A stretch of 64,000 nucleotides of DNA from Pampus argenteus (lineage: Eukaryota > Chordata > Actinopteri > Scombriformes > Stromateidae): positions 22,620,001 through 22,684,000 of the forward strand of contig CM072861.1 in assembly GCA_036937835.1 (NCBI GenBank), read 5' to 3'. Shown one piece after another: positions 13,948 through 26,500 of this stretch. The stretch's first letter is position 1, and each line of letters opens with the position of its first letter. A program made the translations under genes and the position numbers. A model generated the notes under the pieces. The model was given only the letters and a program-made list of their open reading frames with translations. It had not been told where the DNA came from and made no database searches.

Positions 13948-14442
13948 AAAGAGGAAGAGGAGGAGAAAGAGGAAGATGAGGAGAAAGAAGAAGAGGAGGA
14001 GGAGGAAGAGGAGGGTGAGGAAGAGTAAGAGGAGGAGGAAGAGGAGGAGGAAGAGTAAGAGGAGGAGGAGGGGAGGAGGAAGAGGAGGAGGAAGAAGAGG
14101 AGGAGGAAGAAAAGGAAGAGCAGGAGGAAGAAGAGGAGGAGGAGGAGGAGGAAGAGAAGCAGGTGGAAGAGGAAGAGGAGGAGGAAGAGGAGGAGAAAGA
14201 GGAGGAGGAGGAGAAAGAGGAAGAGCAGGAGGAATATGAAGAGGAAGAGGAGGAGGAGGAGGAGGAAGAAGAGGAAGAGGAAGAAGAGCAGGAGAAAGGG
14301 GAAGAGGAAGAGGAAAAGGAAGAGGAGGAGGAGGAGAGGAAAGAGGAAGAGGAAAAGGAAGAGGAGGAGGAGGAAAAAGAGGAAGAGGAGGAGAAGGAAG
14401 ATGAGGAAGAGAAGGAGGAAGAGGAGGAGGAGGAGGAGGTGG
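13664..14442. repeat. Long GGA/GAA polypurine tract with 154-bp higher-order repeat
   Basis: About 780 bp of nearly pure purine on the + strand (pyrimidine on the -), built from GAG, GAA and GGA units. Inside it, 13707-13850 is repeated almost exactly at 13861-14004, an offset of 154 bp that includes the rare non-purine interruption AAATATGAAG. 154 is not a multiple of 3 and every frame is Glu-, Arg- or Leu/Pro/Ser-only, so the long ORFs here (up to 312 codons on the minus strand) are artefacts of composition. Such mirror-like tracts can form triplex (H-DNA) structures. Confidence 0.95.
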
Positions 14443-14659
14443 TGCTGTCCTAAGCTGATAATATGTGCAGGCGGCTGCAGAGCCAACAGGAACAAGTATG
14501 TAAGCGATGTATTGGAGGACTGAAATGAGCAGCAATAAGACAAAGTAGAACGTTCAGATAAATAAATAAATATATTCACAAGGTGGATGAATAAATAATG
14601 TAATAACTTCTTAATAGATTTTAAGTGGACATTAGATTCATCTTCAACAGCTTCCTATT

Positions 14660-15479
14660 AGACCGACCACATCCTGTTTATTTCAACACTAACAGACAAG
14701 ATGCTGCAAACATGAATTAACCCTTTCATCCCGGTTAGAAAGCTTGAAGGAGGCACGATTCATCCAGGTCGTAAGACATGCACTTATGGTTGGGGTTTTC
14801 CACCTGGCGACGACACACAAAAGAAAAAAGGGATGAATACTCTGAACTGCAGTTGCAATTGATTCATATGCATATTATAAAAAATGAGAGACTGAAAAAA
14901 GAGAAACATGACACACGAGTGCAGCAGAAGTTCTGCAAGTATGCAGAAAAAAACTGTGTCCTCTGCAGTTACTACAGCTGTAGATGTTCAGCATCAGTAT
15001 ATGCAGTATACAGGACAGTATATGCAGTTGCAATTGCTTCATATCATATCAACCGCTCTCATATCTGTCCATTAACCTACGTGTGAAAATAAAGTTTCTG
15101 TTTTTTTAAAGGTGGTTATATACGCAGCAACATTTTCAAAAACCAAGTTCAAGATCAAGTCCTTTCCTCAGAGCTGCATTTCCTTTGAAACATTCATACG
15201 GCTTTAAATTGCACTGCTCGCTTGCTCATGTATGCAGACCTAAGCCGGTATCTGGTGGCAGTTGATCAGGCGTTAATATTACAGTGTAACTCAATGCTTT
15301 GGGGTGAGGAGAACGCGGGCCTCAAACGCATCTGAAAAAGACCGGCTGTGTACGGGGGGACAGCGTGCGTGGGAAACTCTGTAATGATTCTGCATTTTTT
15401 TTAAACTGCACAATCACCATTTTAAAAAAAGTCTCGTCTCACTTTTCATTGAAGGCTGACAGTGTGAAAACAGACTCAC
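14660..15479 (-). other. micu3: micu3 3' untranslated region (inferred)
   Basis: Sequence following the micu3 stop on the minus strand. The nearest plausible minus-strand AATAAA is at 14677-14682. No coding signal is seen. The extent is a guess from that signal. Confidence 0.35.
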
Positions 15480-18400
15480 CTATTTGCCTGAAAGCTCCTT
15501 CTTCATGCAGGATCTGAAAGAGGTGAACTTCACCTCCATTCTGACACCCTGCGAGTGTATATACACATACATATATACATATATATATGTGTGTGTATAT
15601 AACATAGAGAGAAACAGATGGGAAAATATTATGAGATATGATGAAGTTTTCCCGACATACCTCTAGATGGCAGTATAATTTCACAATAACTCAGAGACGA
15701 GACGTGTGCAGAAGGTAATTTAGACATTATGGTTGAAGGTATTTAAGTACACCACTACCTAAAGGAAAATGACTCATAATTAGTGCTTACTCAAAGCCAT
15801 ATTTAAACAGGTAAGCTGTTATTTGTGTTAACTAATAGTTGCTTAAGTGTCACTAATTGTGCACAATGGTGGAAGAAGTGCTCAGATCCTTTAGTTAGGT
15901 AAAAGTGCTGATACGGCAATGTAAAAACACTGAAGTGCAGCGGTATTAGCAGCAAAACGTACTTAAAAGTGCTGCTGGAAATATAAAGTAGCATGAAATG
16001 GAAACACTCATGTGAAGTACAAGTACCTCAGGATTGTGCCTTATAGATGTACTTGAATGTATGTGGTTACTTTGCATCACTAATTGTGTATGTGTACACG
16101 TGTTTCTGAGCTCAGCATGCACGAATATTTTCTCCGTGTGCCTTTTCCTCCATCGTTGAGCCCTTTTTTTTTTTGGCAGCTGAACTCGTATCTACCTGCT
16201 GTGACAGGTGACGCATTAAGAAGCAGCTGACAGAAAGACTGATAATGCTGCTATCTTTCACATCAGTCAGTGCTACTGTGGAGTCCTGCTTTACTCCTGG
16301 TCAAACTGCTCGAGGAGGAGGAGGAGGAGGAGGAGGAGGAGGAGGAGGAGGAGGAGAGAAGCAGAGATAAACATCCTCGTCTTTCTCACCCTGTCGCCGC
16401 GGTGCAGCCGGTCCTTCATGACGCCGATGAACTCCTTGTGGCTGAGTTTATCGTCGTGATCCTCGTCGAATATCTTGAAGACCGTGTTCACCAAGTGGCG
16501 GGTTAACTTGATGTCTGTAGCCACATAGACAGCGCGGCTGAACTCCTCTGAGAAAGAAGAAGAAACACGTGTCGTTCAGGTGATCACAAAGCTCAGATAC
16601 CAATATTAATATCAGTATTTCCACTAATGTGACGTTTAAAGGACTATTTCTGTTTTTCAAGAGCTGTTCTAATCCAGCAACAATCAGTGTTTCACCTTGA
16701 CCGATAGATTGGTTGGCAAAGTTGTACATTTGCATGGCGATAGTAAAATCCTCCAAGTTGTTTAGGAACTGGAAAAAGGACCTGAACTCCTCAAAGGTGA
16801 TTCCCTGCGAAGAGATGAAAAAAACAACAAAACAACAAAACAACACATGTATGTTATGGAACGTAAACTTTTGTAAACTACAACGTTATTGTGAAATTAT
16901 AGTGACGCAAACGGCTGCATGTGTGAACACTCAAAGGAAAGCGCTCTGATTCACACAATACATAATCTGCTTCCTTTCATCCTGAGGGGGGAATCCTTTA
17001 GTGTGTGTGTGTGTGTGTGTGTGGGACCTTGAAGCCATCAGATAGATAACACACCCAAACAGACAGAGTATACATTGCTGGATTTTCCCTGTGCAGTATG
17101 GACACGCTGAGCTGTCAGCAGCTGGGGGAGGATTGTAGCTTTTGGGAAGAGGTCAGGCCGCTTGCAGACTTTTCTAAGGCAGATTAACCTGATACTTGAA
17201 TAAACAAAAACAAAAGTGATGAATCCCCAAACATCTCAGGCTTGGCTGATGACTCAAACACTGGGCCTATTGATCTCCACTCAACCATCCCGCGGCTACT
17301 AGCTCCTTCTCTGGCTGGGGCCCCCCCCCGGGCCAAACCAGGCTTACACACACACACACACAGCCGAACAAATGGAGTAATGACTAATCTGTGACGCGTT
17401 TGCTGTTTTAACAAGTTTGAGGGCCATAAAAATATCTCTTAGCCTAATGATGAGACCCACTTGGTTATCAATGGAGATCTAGCAACACGCTACTCGAGGC
17501 GGCTGAAGAGCTGCTGGTGTCAGCGTGGCCGAGGAGGAGAAACAAAGTGAAGATGAAACGAGGATGCTTCACTCAACAGCAAATTCACAGAGCAGAAGAG
17601 TAAAACAGTCACATGGCATAAAATAGTTTATGTTACTGTAGAGTATATTATATAAATATTTGTTTGTAGAAAACTGAGAATTAGTTAAATTAAGTTGTTT
17701 TTTTTACATTTGATGGCTCCGTTTTTTTTCTGCATAAAAAGGATGAAAATTCTTAATATGAAAAAATATATATTATTCATCAAACATCATTTTTACTTCT
17801 CTTTATGTACAGATGACGTGCATTGAGTTGTAGAGATGTTTAAAGCCGTATATATATTTTAACTTTAAACCTTTATAATCCTGTCCTGACTCCTTGTTAG
17901 TGTATCATGAAGGGAGTATGAAGGTTTTAGATTATAGGACATGAAGTGGTGACGACACACATTTAAATGAGGAAATGAGGGTTTTTTCAGCTTTCAGGAT
18001 GATAAATTGAACCTAGTGGAGACGTTTGCACGCACCTTTTCATCCGGCATACTGTGGCGAACGTTCTCCAAGTATCCGCTGACGTCGTCCACGTCGGTGT
18101 AGCGGAGAAGGATGCGAGCGAAGTCCTCCTCGCTGATGGTGGGCATGCCTTTGGAGTAGGACAGGAACTCTATCTCAAGCAGCTCCGTCTGCAAGTTGTC
18201 CATGAACCTGGAGGAGAGAGGACGACAGCTGCTGACAGGAAACGCCACCACCAGAGCCCCCCGCGCGCACAAAGGAACACTTAACGTGGTGACTAGTCGC
18301 TGAAGGGTTCAGTCTGGTGTGAAACTGATTAATGGTTATATTACTGTGGCACTGTAAGATAATCATTTTCTCGAGGGGGGAAATAACGATCAATCACGGA

Positions 18401-20288
18401 GCAGACAGGAGGTTTTCACGACTCACTTATAAAAGTCTTCAAACTTCAACTCGGCCTTCCCTTTTTTCCCAAAGAAGTGAACCAGCAGAGTCGTCTCTGT
18501 TTTTTCATCCACGTGCTGAAAAAAACCCCAAAAAGTTGACAAATGTTATGCTTCCTCATAGTTTCAATTATCCACCTCATATATGATATATTAAATATAA
18601 AACACATAAATGCAGCAACGCACAATGCACGGCTGATTTGTGCAAAAACCTCACGGTGAGCATCTATCACAAGTGTATCACGGTACGACCAGGTAAACAT
18701 TAACAATGACATTTATTTAACCATGCTGTAAGCTTTGAGTAAATATGTTAAGTTAATAGCTGTGCCCAGATTCAGCTATTGAATAATTACTCAGAGTTAA
18801 TGGTTAATGTTTCTCTGTGTGCCTGAACACCAAACAGACGGTAAGCATTTCCCGTTTTCTGCACGATACAAACACGTGCCACCATGCAACAGATTCATTA
18901 CACATGCCACAAGGCCTCGGTGCAGATGTGCGTCTGTTACAGGGAACATTAGAGGGACTCTCTTACTAACAAAGACGGTAGACGTATAAATCAAGAAGTT
19001 GCTCCTCTGTGCTCACTAACACAGAACCTACGGGGTTTTTTATTAATGAGAAACAAAAGAATAGTGATCTTTCGCCCTGTAAAGCATCTTGAAGAGGAGC
19101 AGGACTACCTCAGTGAGATCAGAAAACAGAACTTGACTTGTGCCACGTCTGAGAACATCCCACATGCCCCGGGCCTCCGCATGCTGACTGTCTTTTTTAG
19201 GGACCTGTATCAGCAGTTGAAAGCACAGCTGTTAGAAGACAAAAGAAATCTGGTACATGTTAGATGAAGGAGAGGCAGCAGACAGGCGGACATTCAACGA
19301 ACATGCTGTATTTTAACTGAGCAGAGACAGATACAGCACGGACTGACTGGCATTTATCCACTCGAACAGGTAGAGACACAGATGAGAGAGGCTCTTCAGT
19401 CCTGACATGAGCCTGCTCTGCAGCGATGCATGCAGGACACTGATGCCCAAAGCATGCAGGGCGACAGACCTGAAGGATGATTCATGCCGGGTTAACTATG
19501 TAACTGAAGCCGCCCTAATACATCATCATTTGATGGTAAGTTGCAAAGTAAATGCAGGTTATCATGCACCGTCCATCTCTGTGTTGTGAAATCGGTTTAG
19601 ATGTTGATCATATATGCATTTTCTGAAAGACTTTCACTTTCTCTAAAAAACTACACCAGCTACACCAAAACATGACTGTCAACAACAGTTTGCTTGTAAT
19701 TAGCGTCATGTACAATAAAAAAAAAGATCACAGAGAAACTCAGATTTCCCACACCCATTCGATGCATCTCAAGCATCAACATCGCCGTTCATTCAACACA
19801 CGAGAAAACCAACCAGAAACAACCAGCCGCCATCAACACGTGTTCTTAAATATGGCTCGCTTGATTTCATAATATTTATTTATCCTAGAGTTGTTGGTTT
19901 TTGTTTTTTTTTTCATATCTGAGGCCTGAGGGGCGAATGTGAGACAGCTGATAAAACAGATCTTTCTCTGCGCCTCATTGCATTTTCACCACAGGGAGAT
20001 TTACGACATGATCCCACAGCTAATTACGGAATAGCTCTTTAATGTGCTGCACTGTTCCCCATCTCATCCCTGTGAAAAGATCCAGATACACTTGTAATTA
20101 AATAATGCTGGGGAAAGCCCAACCGCAGGACTAAAGGCATGTCTGTTACGTGTTCTTGTTTTTCTTTTTGTTTTTTTGAAAAGATTTTGACGTTTGAAGG
20201 AATTAAAACAACAAAAAAAATAACACACCTAAAGGGAAAGTCTTCAAACAGTGCTCTGAAAAGACGGGTATGTCCCTTTGTTAGCTGT

Positions 20289-20325
<37 letters not shown>

Positions 20326-20540
20326 ACTGAGTGCTTTTTCTCCCTGACTGGCATCTTCATGGTCAAAACCATCACAAAAGGTAACCTGAGCCCAAATACC
20401 ACTCCTCAAGAAACTGTAAAAATAAAACATGGGGGTCTGGGCGAAAAATGTTGTCAGTGTTCAGGTAAGAGCTTTTTGAAGTGGAATCTCTAAACCAATG
20501 CTGACAAAAGGAGAGTCCATAAATCATCTGCGCTGCCCTA

Positions 20541-20577
<37 letters not shown>

Positions 20578-23500
20578 GACAATATGTCAGATAATGTTGT
20601 AGTAGGCAATGATGTATTTCAATTTCAGTGAATGTGAATGAGGTTATCTGGTGTTAACAGAGACAGATACGGGTGGTGTCAGACCCTCAGATAGATTTTT
20701 TGGTGCTAACTCGCTGTGCAAAAAAAAAAAAAATTCAGGTTAAGAAGACTACATGCCAAAAATACATGCAACACGTAGAACAGGCAAAAAAATAAATAAT
20801 AAATACACTGTGTGGCTGCGATTTGTGCTGACCGTACAGCTGCAGACTCTGAAAACCAAAAAAAAGAGAGAGAATGTGCACACGTGACAGAAAAGTTCAT
20901 AATTCATGGAAGATGGTTTAAATCGGCTTTTAAGTCATAACCATCAAGTTTATATGATGATCCAGGATCAGCTCTCTTATGCTCTGCTTTATGAATGCAC
21001 CCAGTCTTCATCTTCAACTTTGTTTTCTCACAAAGCATCATTTTCTAAATCTAGAATACCCTTTCTAATGATCTTTTTGATGGTTATATGGGCTTCAGAT
21101 TAATGCACGACTGTCCAGAGATGCTAACGTTTGTCCCAGCAGAGTAAGCTCCTCCATGTTGTGTTTGTGCGATAAGACCTCAAAGAGTCGCTCTTATCGG
21201 TCTCTTCAGCTCTGCCTGTTTACATCCACCTGCATGCGGCGTCAGAGATGAAAGCCTCAGGCATGTTATACCCTGTACGACCACATTCACCTCTGTGCAT
21301 CCTGCATTGTCTCTAGGAAAGTAGAAATCATCGCCGTGTTAAACACAGCTTCACGTGTTCAGATGTCTTAAAGCTGCATTCATTGATATTTTGTCCATTT
21401 GGGGGAAGCAACACTGATATATTCAGTCATTGTTGTTCTCCGTTTATAGACCACAGACTTCATATAAAGATGGACGACATCAACGTGAAGCCAAAACATC
21501 TCCATCGCCCCCTGGTGGCCGGCTGCAGTATAGGTCATAAATCTCGACATGAGCCAAACTTAAAAAAAACAAAACATAAACAATATTTTTCCTAAAAATA
21601 GTTTCTGTTATTTTAGGTAGTTTTTTATCCCGCTAATGTTTGTTCAAGTGCTTGTTTTTCAGTTTGAATTAGTGATTTGATGATATATTTAAAGGGGATG
21701 TGATGTCACGATTGACATATGTGTCAGAGGCTGATGGGGCGTGTCCTGCAGGACGCTGTCCCGCCGGACGTTGTCCCGCCAGACGTTGTCCTCTACGACG
21801 ACTCTGGTTGCAAATAACGTCACAAAAACAAGATGGCTGCTCCCGGATATAGATATTTCGGCTTTACTTTAACATAGCTTGCAGGAAATGAGCATTTAAG
21901 ACTTAAAACCAAAATAATGAAATAAAAGGGGTTAAAATGATCCATAGATCTGAAGTTCCCACAGTATAAACTTGTTTGATCCATTGTAGATATAAAATAT
22001 ATTGATTAGAGCGGCTTTAACAAGCGCCTCCTACCTTCTGGTCGAATCTTTGTCCGTCTTCAGTAACTTCCTTTCTGTCCTTTTTCTTGCGGAAAATTTC
22101 TTCCAGCTGGTAAAAAAAAAAAAAAAAAGATGGCAGCTTATGCAACATATGACATAACTGATGTATTTTAATATATCGGATCATCAAGGTGAAGCATCGT
22201 ACCACCAAGAACTCCCTCTTGTCCACCATTTCATTCCCATCTGCATCAAACATGTTGAAAGCGATCCTGAAGCCTGCATGAGGCTCTGGAATAAAAAAAA
22301 AATAAAAAAACATTATATTTACCTTTTTAATCTTCTAATAACTCCTGAACTAATCCTGCCAAAGTAAGTATATAATAAACACTGACTTGTTAAAATGCAG
22401 AGCAGGAAGAGGTACTCTGTGTAGCTGATGATACCTGGAACAGAGAGAACAACCAGTCAAGAAACAAAAACCAAAGTTTTCCTTTTTTTTTGTTTTTTTT
22501 TTGCACACAACACGGCGTCAAATAGCATTAAGCAATTATCCCGAGGTGTTTACAGATGTTCAAAGTCATGCATCCCAGAGGAATAAGAAACAGTGCACCC
22601 CTTCAGACAAGAGTAATCTTCTCGCGCTCGCTGATAACATCTTAAAAGGTGCCTTTTACTTCATGCTCGGTGTTTCCCCCCTCACACAAACACAGGCTTA
22701 ACAACTGAGCTGACCTATCTGGACACAAACCCAAACAAATTTAAGGCCTACGGCTTCTGATCGTGTTTGGGTAACAAGGTGTAATACATTCTCAAGTGAT
22801 CTGTCACTGATTGAGAATAGCCGTTTCGGGTTTTTGTGTCGCGTCCTTCAGCTTCCCTTTGTTGTGCGACACGGAGAAGGGAAGAGTAAGTGTCAGGAGC
22901 CATCTCAGTCGACTCAGGAGGCTTTTTTTCTCCCCTCTGCCTCTGAAAGCATTCCCAAGCTTTTGTGTTTGCCCGGGAAAGATAGAGAATCGAGCACAGA
23001 TAGTTCTGGGTGACTGCTCTGGGTGTTATGGGAAAAGAATTCAGGTTTGGAGCTTGCTGCAGGGAGATTTCTAAAAGGAAGGGACAATCAAAGGGGGGAA
23101 AAACAATAGCAATAAAGATGAAGCTCCTAATAGCCATTAAACATATGTAAAAATCCCCCATGATAGCGTCCCTCGTCTCCTCACCCTCTCTGTTTGGCAG
23201 GTACGGCCTCATAATGACAACAGATCTTTAGCTTCAAAGACTTTAAAGCTTAAATAAGTTGAGGAGAGAAAAAAAACCAAAAACTTTTAAGATTCCAGCC
23301 ATGTCTCACCAATACCACACACCTTCACTCCTGGAGGGAGCGCTCCTCCCTCCCTCCCACCCACCTCCAGCTCCTCTGAGCTCAAGTAGATGTTGTTAGA
23401 CAATACAAAGAATTCCTCAGAAACACTTCATACAGAGTGGCAGTCCCGGAGATGTAATCCAATGCCATTCTTAGGCTTCATAATGTCCGCGGTGATCAGG

Positions 23501-26500
23501 GGGGTGGCCAGTAGGACATGTCTCGACATAGCTGGGTTCAAACAGCTCCCTCATTCTCTAAAGCAGCGCTTTGTTCACAGATCAATCCAGCCCTTTTTTT
23601 TTTTTTTTTTTTTCCCCTGACAAAGCCGCAACGTTTAACAGCAGGATTAAAAGCCCCAAATCCCAGCGTTGGCACTTAGCTAAAGCAACAGGGGAGAGAG
23701 AGAGAGAGAAGAACAGCGAGATCTGATGCTCCAGTGGCTCGTCTGACCCGCTGAGAGGGAGCGGGTGCAGGCCCAGGTGGGAAAATTAGAAAAAGATCAT
23801 TTATTTCATGTAGCGTTATGATCGAAGAGTGCAGTCAGTGTTATTTCACAACCCGCATTAAGAGACATAAAACACTTTATTGGACTCTGAGTCTGACTCC
23901 AGTGCTCATACATGGTGCCATATATGTTTATAGTCTTCAAGAGTCGACGCGGTAAATGTGAGCCGACATACTGACGTCCTAAAAAGTCCTCAAACATGTC
24001 AAACTTTTTCATTATTAATTAATCACATATTTTTATTAATTAAATGGTTACATAGATAATGTGAATAATTCCCACATTTTGCTTCATAAATTACTTAAAA
24101 AAACGATTATTCATATAGCTGCTGATTCATTTCTGTCAACTGACTAATCGACTAATTGTTGCTGTCTAATTAACTAATTAATACATTTTAGACTTTTTCG
24201 GCAACAGTTTAATCTGCATTTCTGTGATTTTAACATAATTTCATAGTAATTTCCAAAACAACTATATAATTTGGTACTAATTGCAGGGAAACTACAATTG
24301 AAATACTTCTTATTCATTTAAATATTCATTTATTACAGGAAAGTTTATTCTGTTTCTTCCATAAATGCTAAATTATGTGCTTTCCTCTAGATTAATTTTT
24401 ATATTTTTGCTCTTTAACAATTCAACAATTTTCTTTCAAAAAAGTTCTTAATTTCTTTATTTGTTGATATATATAATATAATAATATAATATAGTTCTTG
24501 GTTTCTTAGCAAATTATTATAACAGATCCAGTAAAATAAAGCTTTAACGTTGTTTTTAATTATTTATTTTTTTTATTGGAGAAACAAGGGAGGCTCATTC
24601 TCATTTACCTCCTGCAAAGGTTACCTGAGAAATAAATCTACAACATAAATCTACAGCGTGTTACCAGAATGACGGAGAGATAAGATAGCATTTACAACAC
24701 ACACTTTCTGCTGTGGATCATGCACGACACGCACAAATGAGCTCAAATAGAAACACCTTAAGTTAACATGACAGCTTAAAAGGGAATTACTTATATTAAA
24801 GGGATTTGTTTGAGAAGCTGCAATACATCACAACAAATTAAAAAAAGGTTTGCTTTACCTCGTTCACGTAGATTTCTAAACATATTAGATGATCCTTTCC
24901 AAACGGGCGGGGTGTCAGACAGCATCTTCTCCAATTCCTACGAGAATAGAAGAAAATCCCAAATCACACACAGATAAAGGAGATTCACCTCCTACAAAAG
25001 GGAAGAGCCTTTTTTATTTTTTAATTAAGGACTTTGTGTAAATGTTTATTTGTCTCTTATGATATGTAAAGAGCATCAAAAATGCTTCAATGACAGATCG
25101 ACTCACCTTTTTTGTGAAGGACTTCCATGTCCTCCTACCTAAAGAAAGAACACAGAGACCAGGAAACAAAAGTGAAAACAGTGTTGATGTTCACGTGGAT
25201 GGCGAGACGCGAGCCGTGTATCCCCGCGGATGCATACCGATGGTCAATAAAAGCAGAAGATAAGACGGAGACGTCGTAAAGACACCTGGGCCGGGGGAAA
25301 TTACATCGATAACAGTGGCAATAATTCTCCGCTGACACTTTTTTTTTAAAGGCCTGCGTCTGAAGCCAGGATTATGATTGCCATGTGCAAAGTGAGCAAG
25401 TGAAGGGTTAAAGGAGGGGGGGGTGTTGTGCCTCAGTGTAAACATGACACTTTCAATTAATATTTCATAACCTGCAAAGACTATAGAGTTGATATGAATA
25501 ATTTACAAGCGTAATATAAGTTTTGACTCAAATGTGAGATGCTACAGCTACAACTTCACCATCCTCCATCCATAAATGTGTGTTATATTATATTATATAT
25601 TATGAAGCCGTGTTCAAAACATCACAGCTGGTTCAGACAACATCACTCATAATCACAGTAATCATAATGTCTTATCATTACATTTATGACACCCATGCAG
25701 CGTTGTTTGGTCTCTCTGGGTCTCAGGGGGTTGTTGCCACATAAATGGGCCATAAATGGGTTGATGGTAAAGATATCTATCTTTATGCAGGTGTTTTGAC
25801 TGAAGCACTTGAAGTCACGTCTTATTGTCCGATGACACTTCACAGGCCCACAGCAACAATTACTTTTGCAGGAAAACAACCCTAGGATGGATGAAGTAGC
25901 AGGGGATTTATCTAATGATTGATGCGAGTGTAATTAAGCAAATGTGCTGCTAAATTAATGTAGTTAATTTATTCACAGAGCTGTAAAAGATTAAACGGGC
26001 TGCATGTGGCATTTACAGAAACACACGGCGCAGGAACGCGGAGGAAAGATGGGCTGCCACCTCTTATGAAAATGATTGAAATCAGCTTGTTGTTTTTGGA
26101 TTTATGGCTCCAACTTTTATTATTTTGATTGATTCTCACGACTCGCATCAACTCTGCCAGAACAGGCGGTTTTCACAAAAACTATAAATTAACTAGACAC
26201 GACCTGACTGGCGCCAAACAGCAGACACGGTTAGCAATTTAGCAGCTAAAGAGGCGAGAATTTCCTTCAGGAGTCGGTGGAGACCAAAAACAGAGCAAAA
26301 AGGTGGTTAATGCTAATTCAACACTTAGTTTAGCATGTCTAATTAGCGTACTGCTACTCATTCTGTGTTAACCAAGCGGCTGCTTCCGTACAACATGCTA
26401 GTTAGCATTAGCATGAGCCTCGGGTAACCGCAGTCAGCAAACACATCTGTAACTCATCTCATTAAACAGTTAAAGGACTCCTAGTGGCACAACCGGGTAC

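Noticed and set aside
13597..14579. Long Leu/Pro/Ser-rich ORFs of 312 and 304 codons on the minus strand, with Glu/Arg-rich ones opposite
   Set aside because: They are translations of the GGA/GAA polypurine repeat. Every frame is open because the repeat rarely makes stops, and the 154-bp duplication is not a multiple of three.
22748..23212. 154-codon minus-strand ORF in a micu3 intron
   Set aside because: No recognised domain and no splice or conservation support visible; it may be regulatory or chance.
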